A stretch of 64,000 nt of DNA, taken from Alloprevotella sp. Lineage in GTDB: Bacteria; Bacteroidota; Bacteroidia; Bacteroidales; Bacteroidaceae. Within the stretch, counting starts at the first letter, position 1. Every line of letters begins with the position of its first letter. Made by a program: the position numbers and the translations under genes. The stretch is from the NCBI GenBank assembly GCA_017471505.1, contig JAFUTC010000007.1, positions 1 through 64,000 of the forward strand. The letters run 5' to 3'. Below, one piece after another: positions 17,390-27,026 of this stretch. Under the pieces are notes generated by a model. It saw only the letters and a program-made list of their open reading frames with translations, searched no databases and had not been told where the DNA came from.

Positions 17390-17405
17390 TGGCAAGAATT
17401 CGCTT

Positions 17406-18020
17406 ATGAAGAGGTTTTTAGCAGTTTTATTGCTTCTGGTGGCCTGTGTAAATGGCTTTTGCGTAGAAGTTGATTCGCTTTTCCTGCAGTTGCCGTCGGA
17501 GGTGTTGCCGCAACTGGACAGGACGGCGCGGTTGAACTTGCTCGACTACTACCGGGCCGGCATTGCGTCGAACGTGACGGACAACCTGGGCGGCAAGTGC
17601 GAGATAAGTCACTGCGACTCGGTGTTGCTGACTCTCAACCAAGGCGAGACGACTCGCCTGCAACTTCGTCTGTATGCGGACGAGGGTGTCGTGGCGGTGG
17701 TGGAAACCTATCGGTCGCTGTTTGCCTACAGCCGGCTTTCGTTCTATAGGTACTCCGATTGGAGTCCGGCAAATGTGGCCTGGCCGAATCTGCAGGTGAG
17801 CGAGTTTGTGCGGCCGTCGGAAGAGGGCGATAAGGCTGAGTGGCAGATTGTCTGTCGGAAGTTGGAGCAGGCGCCGTTCTTCTGCTATGAGTTCCGTCCG
17901 GGGCTGCCGAATCTCTTTTGCAGTCTGTCGGTGGGCTTGCTGTCAATTGACGAGCAGGAATTCATCGAACCGTATGTCACACAGTGGAAGTCGTACACCG
18001 TTCGTTTCGACGTCCCATGA
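17406..18020 (+). CDS. DUF3256 family exported protein
   Basis: The 204-aa product starts at the ATG at 17406 (MKRFLAVLLLLVACVNGFC). This gives a proper signal peptide, whereas the upstream frame start would lie before the promoter box. The mature part begins DSLFLQLPSEVLPQLDRTARLNLLDYYRAG, which fits DUF3256, a Bacteroidetes family of unknown function in the periplasm. There are no catalytic motifs that I can identify. It stands alone between rpmE2 (divergent) and the aldolase. Confidence 0.75.
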   Translation: MKRFLAVLLLLVACVNGFCVEVDSLFLQLPSEVLPQLDRTARLNLLDYYRAGIASNVTDNLGGKCEISHCDSVLLTLNQGETTRLQLRLYADEGVVAVVETYRSLFAYSRLSFYRYSDWSPANVAWPNLQVSEFVRPSEEGDKAEWQIVCRKLEQAPFFCYEFRPGLPNLFCSLSVGLLSIDEQEFIEPYVTQWKSYTVRFDVP

Positions 18021-18094
18021 AGTCCGACATGCTAATTTGACAGAAGTACGAAAAGAAACACGGCTTACTTGAAAAAATTATCAGTATAATTTTC

Positions 18095-18102
18095 TAACTT
18101 TG
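18095..18102 (+). promoter_or_regulatory. fba promoter -7 box
   Basis: TAACTTTG, 51 bp before the aldolase ATG. A TTG lies 23 bp further upstream, slightly too far for an ideal -33. Confidence 0.6.
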
Positions 18103-18153
18103 CAAGCCTAATCAAAAAATCGCAACATCTTTTTTTATAAAATTCAAAAAACT

Positions 18154-19164
18154 ATGGTTAGTTACAAAGAATTGGGCCTTGTGAACACGCGTGAAATGTT
18201 CAAGAAGGCTATCAACGGTGGCTATGCTATTCCTGCGTTCAACTTCAACAATATGGAACAGCTTCAGGCCATTATCAAAGCAAGTAGTGAGCTGAAGAGC
18301 CCGGTTATCCTGCAGGTATCTAAGGGTGCCCGCAACTATGCCAACCAGACTCTGCTGCGCTACATGGCTCAGGGTGCCGTAGAATATGCCAAGGAACTTG
18401 GCTGCAAGCACCCCGAAATCGTGCTTCACCTGGACCACGGTGATAGTTTCGAGGTATGTAAGAGTTGTGTAGATTTCGGTTTTTCTTCCGTTATGATTGA
18501 CGGTTCTGCGCTTCCCTATGAAGAGAACGTGGCCCTGACTCGCAAGGTGGTTGAGTATGCTCACCAGTTTGACGTAACGGTTGAAGGCGAACTCGGCGTG
18601 CTGGCCGGCGTAGAAGACGAGGTACAGGCCGAAGAGTCGCACTACACGAAGCCCGAGGAAGTAATTGACTTCGTAAGCAAGACGGGTGTGGACAGCCTGG
18701 CCATTTCGATTGGTACGAGCCACGGCGCATACAAGTTTACTCCCGACCAGTGCACCCGCGACCCGCAGACCGGTCGTCTGGTTCCTCCTCCTCTTGCCTT
18801 TGACATCCTGGATGCCATCATGGAGAAACTGCCCGGATTCCCAATCGTATTGCACGGTTCGAGCTCCGTTCCTCAGGAATACGTGGACATCATCAATGCC
18901 AACGGTGGCAAACTGCCCGATGCAGTTGGTAGTCCCGAAGAGCAGCTTCGCAAGGCTTCGAAGAGCGCCGTTTGCAAAATCAACATCGACTCCGACTCTC
19001 GTCTGGCCTTTACGGCTGCTGTCCGTAAGGTCTTCAACGACAAGCCCGGCGAATTTGACCCGCGCAAATACTGCGGTCCCGCACGAGATTTGATGACGGA
19101 ACTCTACGAACACAAGATTAAAGAAGTGCTCGGTTCCGACAACAAACTCACGCAGCTCGACTAA
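18154..19164 (+). CDS. fba: Class II fructose-bisphosphate aldolase
   Basis: The 336-aa zinc enzyme cleaves fructose 1,6-bisphosphate in glycolysis and forms it in gluconeogenesis. Visible are the zinc and catalytic regions LHLDHGDSFEVCK, EGELGVLAGVED, ISIGTSHGAYKF and VLHGSSSVP, with NINIDSD-like KINIDSDSRLAF near the C-terminus. It has its own promoter and terminator. It probably works with the PPi-dependent phosphofructokinase at 36187. Confidence 0.95.
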   Translation: MVSYKELGLVNTREMFKKAINGGYAIPAFNFNNMEQLQAIIKASSELKSPVILQVSKGARNYANQTLLRYMAQGAVEYAKELGCKHPEIVLHLDHGDSFEVCKSCVDFGFSSVMIDGSALPYEENVALTRKVVEYAHQFDVTVEGELGVLAGVEDEVQAEESHYTKPEEVIDFVSKTGVDSLAISIGTSHGAYKFTPDQCTRDPQTGRLVPPPLAFDILDAIMEKLPGFPIVLHGSSSVPQEYVDIINANGGKLPDAVGSPEEQLRKASKSAVCKINIDSDSRLAFTAAVRKVFNDKPGEFDPRKYCGPARDLMTELYEHKIKEVLGSDNKLTQLD

Positions 19165-19185
19165 ACCGACAGCCATAAGTTACGA

Positions 19186-19228
19186 AAAGTGGCACATCAG
19201 CATCCGGCCGGTGTGCCGCTTTCTTTTA
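19186..19228 (+). terminator. fba terminator
   Basis: AAAGTGGCACA (19186-19196) pairs with TGTGCCGCTTT (19212-19222) with one G-U, followed by CTTTT. Confidence 0.75.
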
Positions 19229-19240
19229 TGCGCAAAAATA

Positions 19241-19273
19241 AACGAGGAGCCGCGGTGGGGCAGGCTCCTCGTT
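19241..19273 (-). terminator. nqr operon terminator
   Basis: On the minus strand AACGAGGAGCC and GGCTCCTCGTT form an 11-bp perfect stem followed by TATTTTTG, 29 bp beyond the nqrF stop. Confidence 0.85.
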
Positions 19274-19302
19274 GGTAAGGTATGAGAGATATCGTCCGGA
19301 AA

Positions 19303-20577
19303 CTATCCTCCGAAATCGTCGAAGGCAATGTTCTCGGGCGGGACACCCAGACTGTCGAGCAGTCCGGTAACGGCCTTTGACATCGGGCCGGGGCCGCACA
19401 TGTAGAACTCGATATCTTCCGGTGCCTCGTGGTTCTTCAGGTATTTCTCCCACATGACTTGGTGCACAAAACCGGGCGTGTAGGCAACGCCAGCCGCATC
19501 GGCTGCGGGGTCGGGACGGTCGAGTGCCAGATAGAACTTGAAGTTCGGGAAATCTTTCTCCAGTTGCAGGAAGTCTTTCAGGTAGAACACTTCACTCAGT
19601 GAGCGGGCTCCGTAGAAAAAACTCATCTTTCGGTCGGTCGTGTGCAAGGTGCGCGTCATGTGCATAATCTGCGCACGTAGCGGGGCCATGCCGGCGCCAC
19701 CGCCGACCCATATCATTTCGTTCTTCGTCTCGAAGTGGGGGTGGAAGTCTCCGTAAGGACCGCTCATGATTACCTTGTCGCCGGGTTTGAGCGAGAAGAT
19801 GTAGGAAGAGGCAATGCCGGGCATTACGTCCATCATGCCGCCGCCTTGCTCCTTCGGGCGGAACGGCGGAGTGGCAATGCGGACGGTCAGCATGAAGCGG
19901 TCGCCCTCGGCCGGGTAGTTGGCCATGGAGTAGGCCCTAATGGTCGGCTCCTTGTTGACGCACTTCAGACCGAAGATGCCAAAGCGCTTCCACGACTCGA
20001 TATATTCCGGACCGATGCTGTCCTTGTCGATATCCTTGTCGTAGTCCATCGTGTATTCAGGGATGCGTATCTGGGCATAGGAACCCGGGATGAAATCCAT
20101 GTGTTCTCCTTCGGGCAGGGCCACGATAAACTCCTTGATGAACGAAGCCACGTTCTTGTTGGAGATAACCGTGCATTCGTATTCCTTTACGCCCAGCACC
20201 GACTCGGCCACCTTGATGTCCATGTCGCTCTTGACCTTCACCTGGCAGCCAAGACGATAGTTCGACTTGATTTCCTTACGGGTGAAGTGTCCTTTTTCTA
20301 CATCGAGGATTTCTCCGCCGCCGGCAGTCACCTGGCACTTACACTGTCCGCACGACCCCTTACCGCCACAGGCTGAAGGCAGGTGGACGCCGGCATTGTT
20401 AAGAGTGGTCAGCAGGCTTTCTCCTTGCGGCACGCTCAACGATTCTTTGTCATTGACGGTTATGTTCACCTCGCCACTGGGAAGCAGGTAGGCTTTTGCT
20501 ATCAGCAGAATGACTACCAACAGCAAGATAACCGTGAGAAATACGCCAATACTTATAAGGATGAAATTGATATCCAT
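19303..20577 (-). CDS. nqrF: Na+-translocating NADH:quinone reductase subunit F
   Basis: The 424-aa input subunit takes electrons from NADH. It has an N-terminal membrane helix (residues 4-27), a 2Fe-2S ferredoxin domain with cysteines in ACGGKGSCGQCKC and LGCQV, and an FAD domain (RAYSMANYP). The NADH domain has WVGGGAGMAPLRAQI and, near the C-terminus, YMCGPGPMSKAV. It is the last gene of the six-gene nqrABCDEF operon. Confidence 0.97.
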   Translation of the reverse strand: MDINFILISIGVFLTVILLLVVILLIAKAYLLPSGEVNITVNDKESLSVPQGESLLTTLNNAGVHLPSACGGKGSCGQCKCQVTAGGGEILDVEKGHFTRKEIKSNYRLGCQVKVKSDMDIKVAESVLGVKEYECTVISNKNVASFIKEFIVALPEGEHMDFIPGSYAQIRIPEYTMDYDKDIDKDSIGPEYIESWKRFGIFGLKCVNKEPTIRAYSMANYPAEGDRFMLTVRIATPPFRPKEQGGGMMDVMPGIASSYIFSLKPGDKVIMSGPYGDFHPHFETKNEMIWVGGGAGMAPLRAQIMHMTRTLHTTDRKMSFFYGARSLSEVFYLKDFLQLEKDFPNFKFYLALDRPDPAADAAGVAYTPGFVHQVMWEKYLKNHEAPEDIEFYMCGPGPMSKAVTGLLDSLGVPPENIAFDDFGG

Positions 20578-20583
20578 ATCGAA

Positions 20584-21207
20584 TTATAAATTTAGTCCAG
20601 AAAAACACATGAAAGCCATAGCCATCAGGCCGACTGTGATAAACGTGATGCCAAGTCCGCGAAGGGGTCGGGGCACATTCGTGTAGGCCATCTTCTCGCG
20701 GATGGCTGCCAACAGCACAATGGCCATGAGCCAGCCGATGCCCGAGGAGAATGCGTAGACAAACGTGTCGCCCAGGCTGCCTATGTACTGCGACGACGTG
20801 GAGTCGAGACCGATGCGTTGCTGCATGAACAGGCTGCCACCCATGATGGCACAGTTCACGGCGATTAGCGGCAGGAATATGCCCAGTGCCGAATAGAGTG
20901 CCGGGAAGAACCGCTCGACCAGCATCTCAACCAACTGCGTGATGCCGGCTATGACAGCAATGAACAGGATAAAGGCTAAATAGGTCAGGTCGATGCCGAA
21001 GATGCCGTCCTCGGACAGAACCTTCGTCTGCAACAAGTAGTTGACAGGCATCGTAACGACCAGCACAAATGTCACGGCAATGCCCAGGCCGAAGGAGGTC
21101 TTGACATTTTTGCTGACGGCAAGGTAGGAGCACATCCCGAGGAAGGATGCAAATATCATATTGTCCACAAAGATGGACCTTAGGAAAAGACTGAATTCGT
21201 GTACCAT
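20584..21207 (-). CDS. nqrE: Na+-NQR subunit E
   Basis: The 207-aa integral membrane subunit has six helices and conserved half-repeats ([15 protein letters not shown]). It is one of the paired NqrD/NqrE subunits that hold an intramembrane iron centre between their cysteines. It is 6 bp upstream of nqrF. Confidence 0.95.
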   Translation of the reverse strand: MVHEFSLFLRSIFVDNMIFASFLGMCSYLAVSKNVKTSFGLGIAVTFVLVVTMPVNYLLQTKVLSEDGIFGIDLTYLAFILFIAVIAGITQLVEMLVERFFPALYSALGIFLPLIAVNCAIMGGSLFMQQRIGLDSTSSQYIGSLGDTFVYAFSSGIGWLMAIVLLAAIREKMAYTNVPRPLRGLGITFITVGLMAMAFMCFSGLNL

Positions 21208-21220
21208 GTCAATCTATTTG

Positions 21221-21838
21221 TTATTCGACAATGTCTTTGTTGATAATACGGTGTACCCACACGATGCAGCCCACGATAATCAGGGCCATGGCGGGCATCA
21301 TCATCATGCCGTTGTTTTCGTATCCGAATTGGTAGAACGACTCGGGGATGATGCGATAGTCAAGCAGCGTGCCGCTACCGAACAGTTCACGGATGGCACC
21401 GACGACGACCAGTATCCACGCGTAGCCAAGACCGTTGCCAATACCGTCGAGCAAACTTGGAACCATCTTGTTGGACATGGCAAACGCCTCCAGACGTCCC
21501 ATCAGGATGCAGTTGGTAATGATAAGGCCGATATACACGCTAAGTTGCACGCTGACGTCATACATGAATGCTTTCAGCAAGAGGCTTACGATGGTCACGA
21601 GAGTAGCCACGACAACCAGCTGCACAATGATGCGCACACGCTTGGGTATGGACTTGCGGATGATTGAGATGATGGCATTGCTAAAGGCCAGGATGATGGT
21701 TACGGACAAGCCCATAACGATGGCTGGCTCTAACTTGGCGGTCACTGCCAAAGCCGAACAGATGCCCAGCACCTGCATCAGAATCGGATTGTTCTGACTC
21801 AGCGGGGTGACAAAGGCTTCTTTATTATTTGTAGCCAT
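21221..21838 (-). CDS. nqrD: Na+-NQR subunit D
   Basis: The 205-aa partner of NqrE has six helices. QVLGICSALAVTAKLEPA and TNCILMGRLEAFAM are the conserved half-repeat motifs. It is followed 13 bp later by nqrE. Confidence 0.95.
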   Translation of the reverse strand: MATNNKEAFVTPLSQNNPILMQVLGICSALAVTAKLEPAIVMGLSVTIILAFSNAIISIIRKSIPKRVRIIVQLVVVATLVTIVSLLLKAFMYDVSVQLSVYIGLIITNCILMGRLEAFAMSNKMVPSLLDGIGNGLGYAWILVVVGAIRELFGSGTLLDYRIIPESFYQFGYENNGMMMMPAMALIIVGCIVWVHRIINKDIVE

Positions 21839-21868
21839 AATGGTTTATATATATAAATAGGAGTGTTT

Positions 21869-22579
21869 CTATTGGGGATTGTTGAGGGAGTTGAGGTAGG
21901 GGAGATAGTAGTTCAGATAGGTATGTATCATCATGTTTACCCCATTCGACGTGAGCGTGGCACCGGTGACACCGTCGCACTTGGTAGGCTCGTTGTTGGC
22001 TGCGCCGCTCTTGACAACCTGGAGCGTGTCGCCCTCAGCCGTCGCGATAAGTTTACCCTGAAATTGGTTCTGGAACGACGGCTCGTTGATAATGGCTCCT
22101 AGTCCGGCCGTTTCGCTTTCGTGGGCGAAGTAGGCTCCATAGACGGTCTTGCCGTCTGCGTTGACGGAAATAAAACCCCATATCGAACCCCAAAGTCCCT
22201 TGCCGACCATTGGGAGTACATACTTTGTGTCGCCGTCTATCTGGCAGATGTAGAGGGGAAGGTTGTCCTTGCTGAAAGCCTTGCGCTCAATCTGGAAACC
22301 GTCTTGGTCTTGCTTCTCACCTTTCTTGACGACCTGTCCGTCGGCGGAAATCACCAAGTCGGATACGACGACTTGCTTATAAACAGCATCGACACTGTCC
22401 TTGGGCAGGTTGCGCAGGTTGAGGGCAGCCAGGATTTGCTCCTTCTTATTGATTCGTTCGTTGGCATCCGAACGCGATTTTAGTCCGGAATAGCTGAAGG
22501 CCAATAGAAAAGCCACAACTATCACCACAACTACGATATATAGAATCGTGTATAGGTTGTTTTCTGTATTTAGTTTCAT
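21869..22579 (-). CDS. nqrC: Na+-NQR subunit C
   Basis: The start is placed at the ATG at 22579 (MKLNTENNLYTILYIVVVV), which puts the membrane anchor at the N-terminus and gives 236 aa; the open frame extends 33 codons further into nqrB without conservation. The periplasmic FMN-binding domain shows the flavinylation motif DGVTGATLTSNGV, in which the second Thr of GATLT is the FMN-linked residue. ApbE is needed for the attachment and is not in this window. Confidence 0.95.
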   Translation of the reverse strand: MKLNTENNLYTILYIVVVVIVVAFLLAFSYSGLKSRSDANERINKKEQILAALNLRNLPKDSVDAVYKQVVVSDLVISADGQVVKKGEKQDQDGFQIERKAFSKDNLPLYICQIDGDTKYVLPMVGKGLWGSIWGFISVNADGKTVYGAYFAHESETAGLGAIINEPSFQNQFQGKLIATAEGDTLQVVKSGAANNEPTKCDGVTGATLTSNGVNMMIHTYLNYYLPYLNSLNNPQ

Positions 22580-22599
22580 GTTCCTAAATTTTGAAATGA

Positions 22600-23769
22600 C
22601 TATTGGTTGGCCTTGAGGCGCTTGGCTCTCCGCTTGATGTTTCTGTCGACCACGATGTAGTCGATGAGCGGTGCCCACATATTCATAAACAAGATGGCGA
22701 GCATCATGCCCTCAGGATAGCCCGGGTTGAGCACGCGGATGCAAATGGCAAGCACGCCGATGAAGAATCCGTAGAAGTACTTGCCGGTTTCGGTACGGGC
22801 GCTGGTCACTGGGTCGGTGGCCATAAATACGGCACCGAAGCAGAAGCCGCCGAGCAGCAGATGTTCGTACCAGGGAAGTTGGGCAATGCCCGTATTCAAT
22901 CCGCCGATATTGAACAGCCATGCCGTCAGGGCACCACCGGCAAACACGCTTACCATGGTCTTCCACGAGGCAATGCCGGTCCATAGGAGAATGGCAGCAC
23001 CAATTGCGATGGCAATGACGCTTGTTTCACCCACGCTACCGGGTATCAGTCCGACAACCATGTCCGACAGGCTGGTCTGTGCATCGAGATTGGCACTGAG
23101 TTGGCCCAACGGAGTGGCCATCGTGGTGCCTTCGGGGAGAGCATGGCCCCACTGGCCGATTGCATCTTGTGCCACCCAAACCTTGTCGCCCGACATCTTG
23201 GTGGGATAGGAGAAGAAAAGGAATGCACGGGCAATCAGTGCGGGATTGAAGATGTTCATTCCCGTGCCACCGAATATCTCTTTGGCCAGAATGACGCTGA
23301 AAGCCACTGCAAGGGCGAGCATCCACAGCGGAGTGCCGACCGGCAGAATCATCGGGATGAGCAGACCCGTAACCAGATAGCCCTCGTTGATTTCTTCCTT
23401 GCGCCACTGAGCCACGGTGAACTCGATGCCCAAGCCAACCAGATAGCTGACAATAATTTTAGGCAGCATGACCAGGCAGCCGAACAGCCAGAGCGAGAAC
23501 CAAGTGCTTCCTTCAAGCGCGTTGGCGGCCAAGGCGTTTTGATAGCCGATGTTATACATGCCAAAGAGCAGGGCTGGCATAAGTGCTATGACCACAAACG
23601 ACATGATACGCTTCGAGTCGATGCAGTCGTGGATATTTACACCACACTTTGAGGTCTCGTTGGAAACCAGCGCGAAACTCTCAAATCCTTCGAACACGGA
23701 GTAGAAACAGTGAAGTTTTCCGCCTTCGGAGAAATGTGGCCTTAGTCTGTCGAATAGTTTCTTAATCAT
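22600..23769 (-). CDS. nqrB: Na+-NQR subunit B
   Basis: The 389-aa membrane subunit carries covalent FMN, riboflavin and the quinone site. Nine or so helices are visible; EIFGGTGMNIFNPALIARAF and FATDPVTSA-like MATDPVTSARTETGK are conserved. The usual FMN attachment motif SGAT-P-L is altered to TMATPL (T219 is the expected FMN threonine). It follows nqrA by 10 bp. Confidence 0.95.
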   Translation of the reverse strand: MIKKLFDRLRPHFSEGGKLHCFYSVFEGFESFALVSNETSKCGVNIHDCIDSKRIMSFVVIALMPALLFGMYNIGYQNALAANALEGSTWFSLWLFGCLVMLPKIIVSYLVGLGIEFTVAQWRKEEINEGYLVTGLLIPMILPVGTPLWMLALAVAFSVILAKEIFGGTGMNIFNPALIARAFLFFSYPTKMSGDKVWVAQDAIGQWGHALPEGTTMATPLGQLSANLDAQTSLSDMVVGLIPGSVGETSVIAIAIGAAILLWTGIASWKTMVSVFAGGALTAWLFNIGGLNTGIAQLPWYEHLLLGGFCFGAVFMATDPVTSARTETGKYFYGFFIGVLAICIRVLNPGYPEGMMLAILFMNMWAPLIDYIVVDRNIKRRAKRLKANQ

Positions 23770-23779
23770 ATTCGTAATT

Positions 23780-25129
23780 TTATTCGTTTTCTTTTCTTAG
23801 GATGTCAAGTCCTTCTCTTACGATTCGCTGCAATTCAAGTTTGCTCGAATCAACAAACTCTGCTACGGCAAAGTCCTCGGGAGCCACTTCGTAGATGCCC
23901 AGCGCCTCCTGGCGGTCGATATCTCCGGTCAGGATGGCCTTGATAAGGAACTCGCCCATGATATCCATAGGAAGCACCCTGTCATATTCGCCGCTCATAA
24001 TCATGTGCCTATGGGCGCCCTTGATGCGACAGTCAAGACTGCGGGCTTTGCCCTTCTGAAGCCACGAGAAATAAGAGCGCGACACGGAGAAGTCCTTGAA
24101 GCGCGGACGAATCCAGCCTAACACCTCGTTGGTCTCATTGCCCTCGGCGATTGCACATACCGACGTCGTCGTCAGCGAGGTGAAACCATCGGCCGCCACG
24201 CGCGAACCGACGAGCGGATTGCCGTCGATAAGGCGAACCGTGTGGCCGTCCTTCAGGGCATAGTTGGCGAGAATGTCTTTCACGGGGCATCCGGCCAGCA
24301 CTTCAAGATAGCCGTTCTTTTCAAACTGGTCGCCACCGATAGCCATACGGCGCGTCCAGTTTAGTTTGGCGGTCAGCGCGTAGGCACCAATCAGGCACAC
24401 ACTTTCCGGGTCGAGGGTCCACACCTCGTCGTTCTTTCCAACGGGCGAAACGTGGTGTATCTGAACTCCCACGTTGCCGGAGGGGTTGGGACCGTCGAAA
24501 ATGTGGATGGATGCATCTTCTTCCGAAATCCATTCGGCAGTTGTCTGCTCGGGATTGATACCAAGATGCACCGGAGCAATGTTTTTCAGAATGCGAATAC
24601 CGGTTTCAAATTCATTCTCTCGTTTCGAGACCACGAAATTGAAGTCGGCAGCCAAAGGCATCTTGTTGAAGCAACTTACAAAGATGTCCCGAGGCAAAGT
24701 CGTTCCGTCGATGCAGATGTCGTAAGGCCTTTTGCGGATGGTCAGCGCCAAGCCGGTCTGGCAAAGCGAGGCAACCGTCGATTTGGGGCTTGCATCCACC
24801 GAAAGGGTAGGCAGACCTTCCAAATGTGTCTGTTTGCCATCGGTTTCAACTACGACAGCCAAAAGTTTACGCCGGTCGCCACGGACAATCTCTTTCACCT
24901 TGCCGCTGACTGCCGACGTGCCTACAACCAGGCCGTTCTTCTTGTCTGCGACTAAGGGGGAACCTACGCATACCTCGTCGCCTTCGTGTACCAGCAACTT
25001 GGGCCGCAATCCATACCAGCAGTTTTCCTTGAGTGCCCATAGGGCAGGCAACGGAGCCGATATTAGATTTTGAGGGGCTTCACCTGTCAGTTTCAGATTT
25101 AGTCCCCGTTTTGTCTTGAAAACTTTCAT
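23780..25129 (-). CDS. nqrA: Na+-NQR subunit A
   Basis: The start at 25129 (MKVFKTKRGLNLKLTGEAP) gives the normal length of 449 aa; an in-frame Met 15 codons earlier is not conserved. NqrA is the peripheral cytoplasmic subunit with Rnf-C-like and sandwich domains (KLLVHEGDEVCVGSPL). It is the first gene of the operon, which pumps Na+ while oxidising NADH with menaquinone and probably makes the main ion gradient of this organism. Confidence 0.95.
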   Translation of the reverse strand: MKVFKTKRGLNLKLTGEAPQNLISAPLPALWALKENCWYGLRPKLLVHEGDEVCVGSPLVADKKNGLVVGTSAVSGKVKEIVRGDRRKLLAVVVETDGKQTHLEGLPTLSVDASPKSTVASLCQTGLALTIRKRPYDICIDGTTLPRDIFVSCFNKMPLAADFNFVVSKRENEFETGIRILKNIAPVHLGINPEQTTAEWISEEDASIHIFDGPNPSGNVGVQIHHVSPVGKNDEVWTLDPESVCLIGAYALTAKLNWTRRMAIGGDQFEKNGYLEVLAGCPVKDILANYALKDGHTVRLIDGNPLVGSRVAADGFTSLTTTSVCAIAEGNETNEVLGWIRPRFKDFSVSRSYFSWLQKGKARSLDCRIKGAHRHMIMSGEYDRVLPMDIMGEFLIKAILTGDIDRQEALGIYEVAPEDFAVAEFVDSSKLELQRIVREGLDILRKENE

Positions 25130-25182
25130 GAAGAAGTTTGTTGGATGATTATAGAATAGTTTAGAATTTTTCAATTTAGATG

Positions 25183-25190
25183 CAAAAATA
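25183..25190 (-). promoter_or_regulatory. nqr operon promoter -7 box
   Basis: Minus-strand TATTTTTG, 54 bp upstream of the nqrA ATG. The AT-rich divergent gap 25130-25346 also holds the glycogen synthase promoter. Confidence 0.55.
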
Positions 25191-25302
25191 ATAAATTACA
25201 TAATAGCATCGTGCCTCCGTCATATTTTATATTATAAAAAATAAAATAGGTGTATTTTGCGTGGTGTAAAATATGTAGATACAATTATGGAATAATTTGG
25301 AG

Positions 25303-25318
25303 TATTTTTGTAATTTTG
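25303..25318 (+). promoter_or_regulatory. Glycogen synthase promoter, two possible -7 boxes
   Basis: TATTTTTG (25303-25310) and TAATTTTG (25311-25318) lie back to back before the ATG at 25347. Which one is used cannot be told. Confidence 0.5.
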
Positions 25319-25346
25319 CGACTCAAACAATAAAAGGCACAGATTG

Positions 25347-26993
25347 ATGCAGAAAAATAGGGTTCGTCCGGATTACATCTTCGAAGTCAGTTGGGAGGTA
25401 TGCCACAAGGTCGGTGGAATATACACCGTGCTTTCGTCGCATGCTAACGTATTGGGCGAGCAGTTTCCTGGCCGGTTGTTTTTTATTGGTCCGGATTTGA
25501 AAGTCAATGATTCGGATGATTTCATCGAGGACGACAGCCTGTTCCCCGAGTGGACGGCAGCCTTCCATAAGGCAGGTCTCTCGGTGCGTATGGGACGATG
25601 GGAGTCGGCAGGTAATGCAAATGCGTTGCTCGTCGATTTTTCTTCATTTTATAGCCAGCGCAATCAAATCTATACGGATGCGTGGAACCTGTTCCGCGTA
25701 GATTCGCTGCATGCCTATGGCGACTACGACGAGGCAAGTCTTTTTGCCTATGCCGCAGGTCGGGTAGTGGAAGTGCTCGTCAAAGAATGTCTGCCCGAGA
25801 AGGCCAACGTCGTATATCAGGCACACGAGTGGATGTCGGGCTTGGGAATGCTGTTCCTGAAGAATGCCTGCCCGCAAGTGGCTACTGTTTTCACGACGCA
25901 TGCCACGAGCATAGGTCGTTCCATCACGAGTAACGGCAAGGAACTCTATCGCTATTTCAAGGGCTATAACGGCGACCAAATGGCTTCCGAATTGAATATG
26001 GAGGCAAAGCATAGCGTCGAGAAGCAAAGTGCTTGGCACGCCGACTGCTTTACTACGGTCAGCGAGTTTACGAATATTGAATGTGAGCAGTTGCTCGGCA
26101 AGCGTGCCGATTGCGTACTGCCCAACGGATTCGACTCCGCCATCGTTCCCAGTGGCATAGTCTATACACAGGGACGAAACCGGGCACGGGCCAAGGTCAT
26201 TGAGGTGGCAGAAGCCCTGACGGGACACGCCTTTGCCAAGGATACGCTTATCGTGTCGACCAGCGGACGCAACGATTTCCGCTGTAAGGGGATGGATGCC
26301 TATGTGGCTTCTCTCCGCAAGGCCGCCGACTTGTTGAAACCGAAAGAAGGGCACGAGGTGATTGCTCTGATAGAGGTGCCGTGCTGGACCAAGCAGGTGC
26401 GTACGGATTTGACTGACCGCCTGGCTCGCCGGACACCGGAAGCCGGTCCGCTTCCCGCGCCGTTCATCACCCATGAACTCTTTAATCCGGATTCCGACCA
26501 GATTGTTTCCACCTTGCGTTATTATGGCATGACAAACGAGGGCGACACGAAGGTGTATGTCATTCTTGTTCCGTGCTATCTCGATGGCAAGGATGGCGTG
26601 TTCAATCTTCCGTACTACGAACTGCTTCTTGCCAACGACCTGACGCTTTATCCGTCGTACTACGAACCCTGGGGCTACACGCCGCTCGAATCTTGCGCGT
26701 TCCGTGTGCCTACGATAACGACCGACCTGTCGGGTTTCGGCCAGTGGGTTAAGGAGGTGACCGTCCACACGGCATCCTTGGAGAATGGGGTCATAGTGGT
26801 TGAACGAGACGACGATAATTTTGAGGAACTGACTAACCGCTTGGCGAAATATGTCGTTGAGATGTCGGCCATGTCGTCGGCCTCGCGGCAGAAATGCCGT
26901 CGCAATGCTTCTAGAATTGCCCAGTTGGCCCATTGGAACCATTTCATACAGCACTATCTTACAGCCTATTCAATAGCCTTGTCTAAAAACTGA
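25347..26993 (+). CDS. Glycogen synthase, eukaryote-like GT3 family
   Basis: The 548-aa enzyme elongates alpha-1,4-glucan. FEVSWEVCHKVGGIYTVLSSHA near the N-terminus and HEWMSGLGMLFLKN, VFTTHATSIGR and YPSYYEPWGYTPLESCAF (donor-site E-x7-E region) match GT3 glycogen synthases of fungi and animals, not the ADP-glucose GT5 GlgA. GT3 enzymes normally use UDP-glucose. ATG at 25347 is chosen over a TTG one codon earlier. It is followed 33 bp later by glycogen phosphorylase; glgC and glgB are not nearby. Confidence 0.88.
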   Translation: MQKNRVRPDYIFEVSWEVCHKVGGIYTVLSSHANVLGEQFPGRLFFIGPDLKVNDSDDFIEDDSLFPEWTAAFHKAGLSVRMGRWESAGNANALLVDFSSFYSQRNQIYTDAWNLFRVDSLHAYGDYDEASLFAYAAGRVVEVLVKECLPEKANVVYQAHEWMSGLGMLFLKNACPQVATVFTTHATSIGRSITSNGKELYRYFKGYNGDQMASELNMEAKHSVEKQSAWHADCFTTVSEFTNIECEQLLGKRADCVLPNGFDSAIVPSGIVYTQGRNRARAKVIEVAEALTGHAFAKDTLIVSTSGRNDFRCKGMDAYVASLRKAADLLKPKEGHEVIALIEVPCWTKQVRTDLTDRLARRTPEAGPLPAPFITHELFNPDSDQIVSTLRYYGMTNEGDTKVYVILVPCYLDGKDGVFNLPYYELLLANDLTLYPSYYEPWGYTPLESCAFRVPTITTDLSGFGQWVKEVTVHTASLENGVIVVERDDDNFEELTNRLAKYVVEMSAMSSASRQKCRRNASRIAQLAHWNHFIQHYLTAYSIALSKN

Positions 26994-27026
26994 ACAATAA
27001 TTAGCCATCTATAAATATCAAGAATA

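Noticed and set aside
18112-19176. 354-codon open frame on the minus strand
   Set aside because: Antisense to the aldolase gene with full family match.
25644-26954. 436-codon open frame on the minus strand
   Set aside because: Antisense shadow of the glycogen synthase gene; no start context and no family resemblance.
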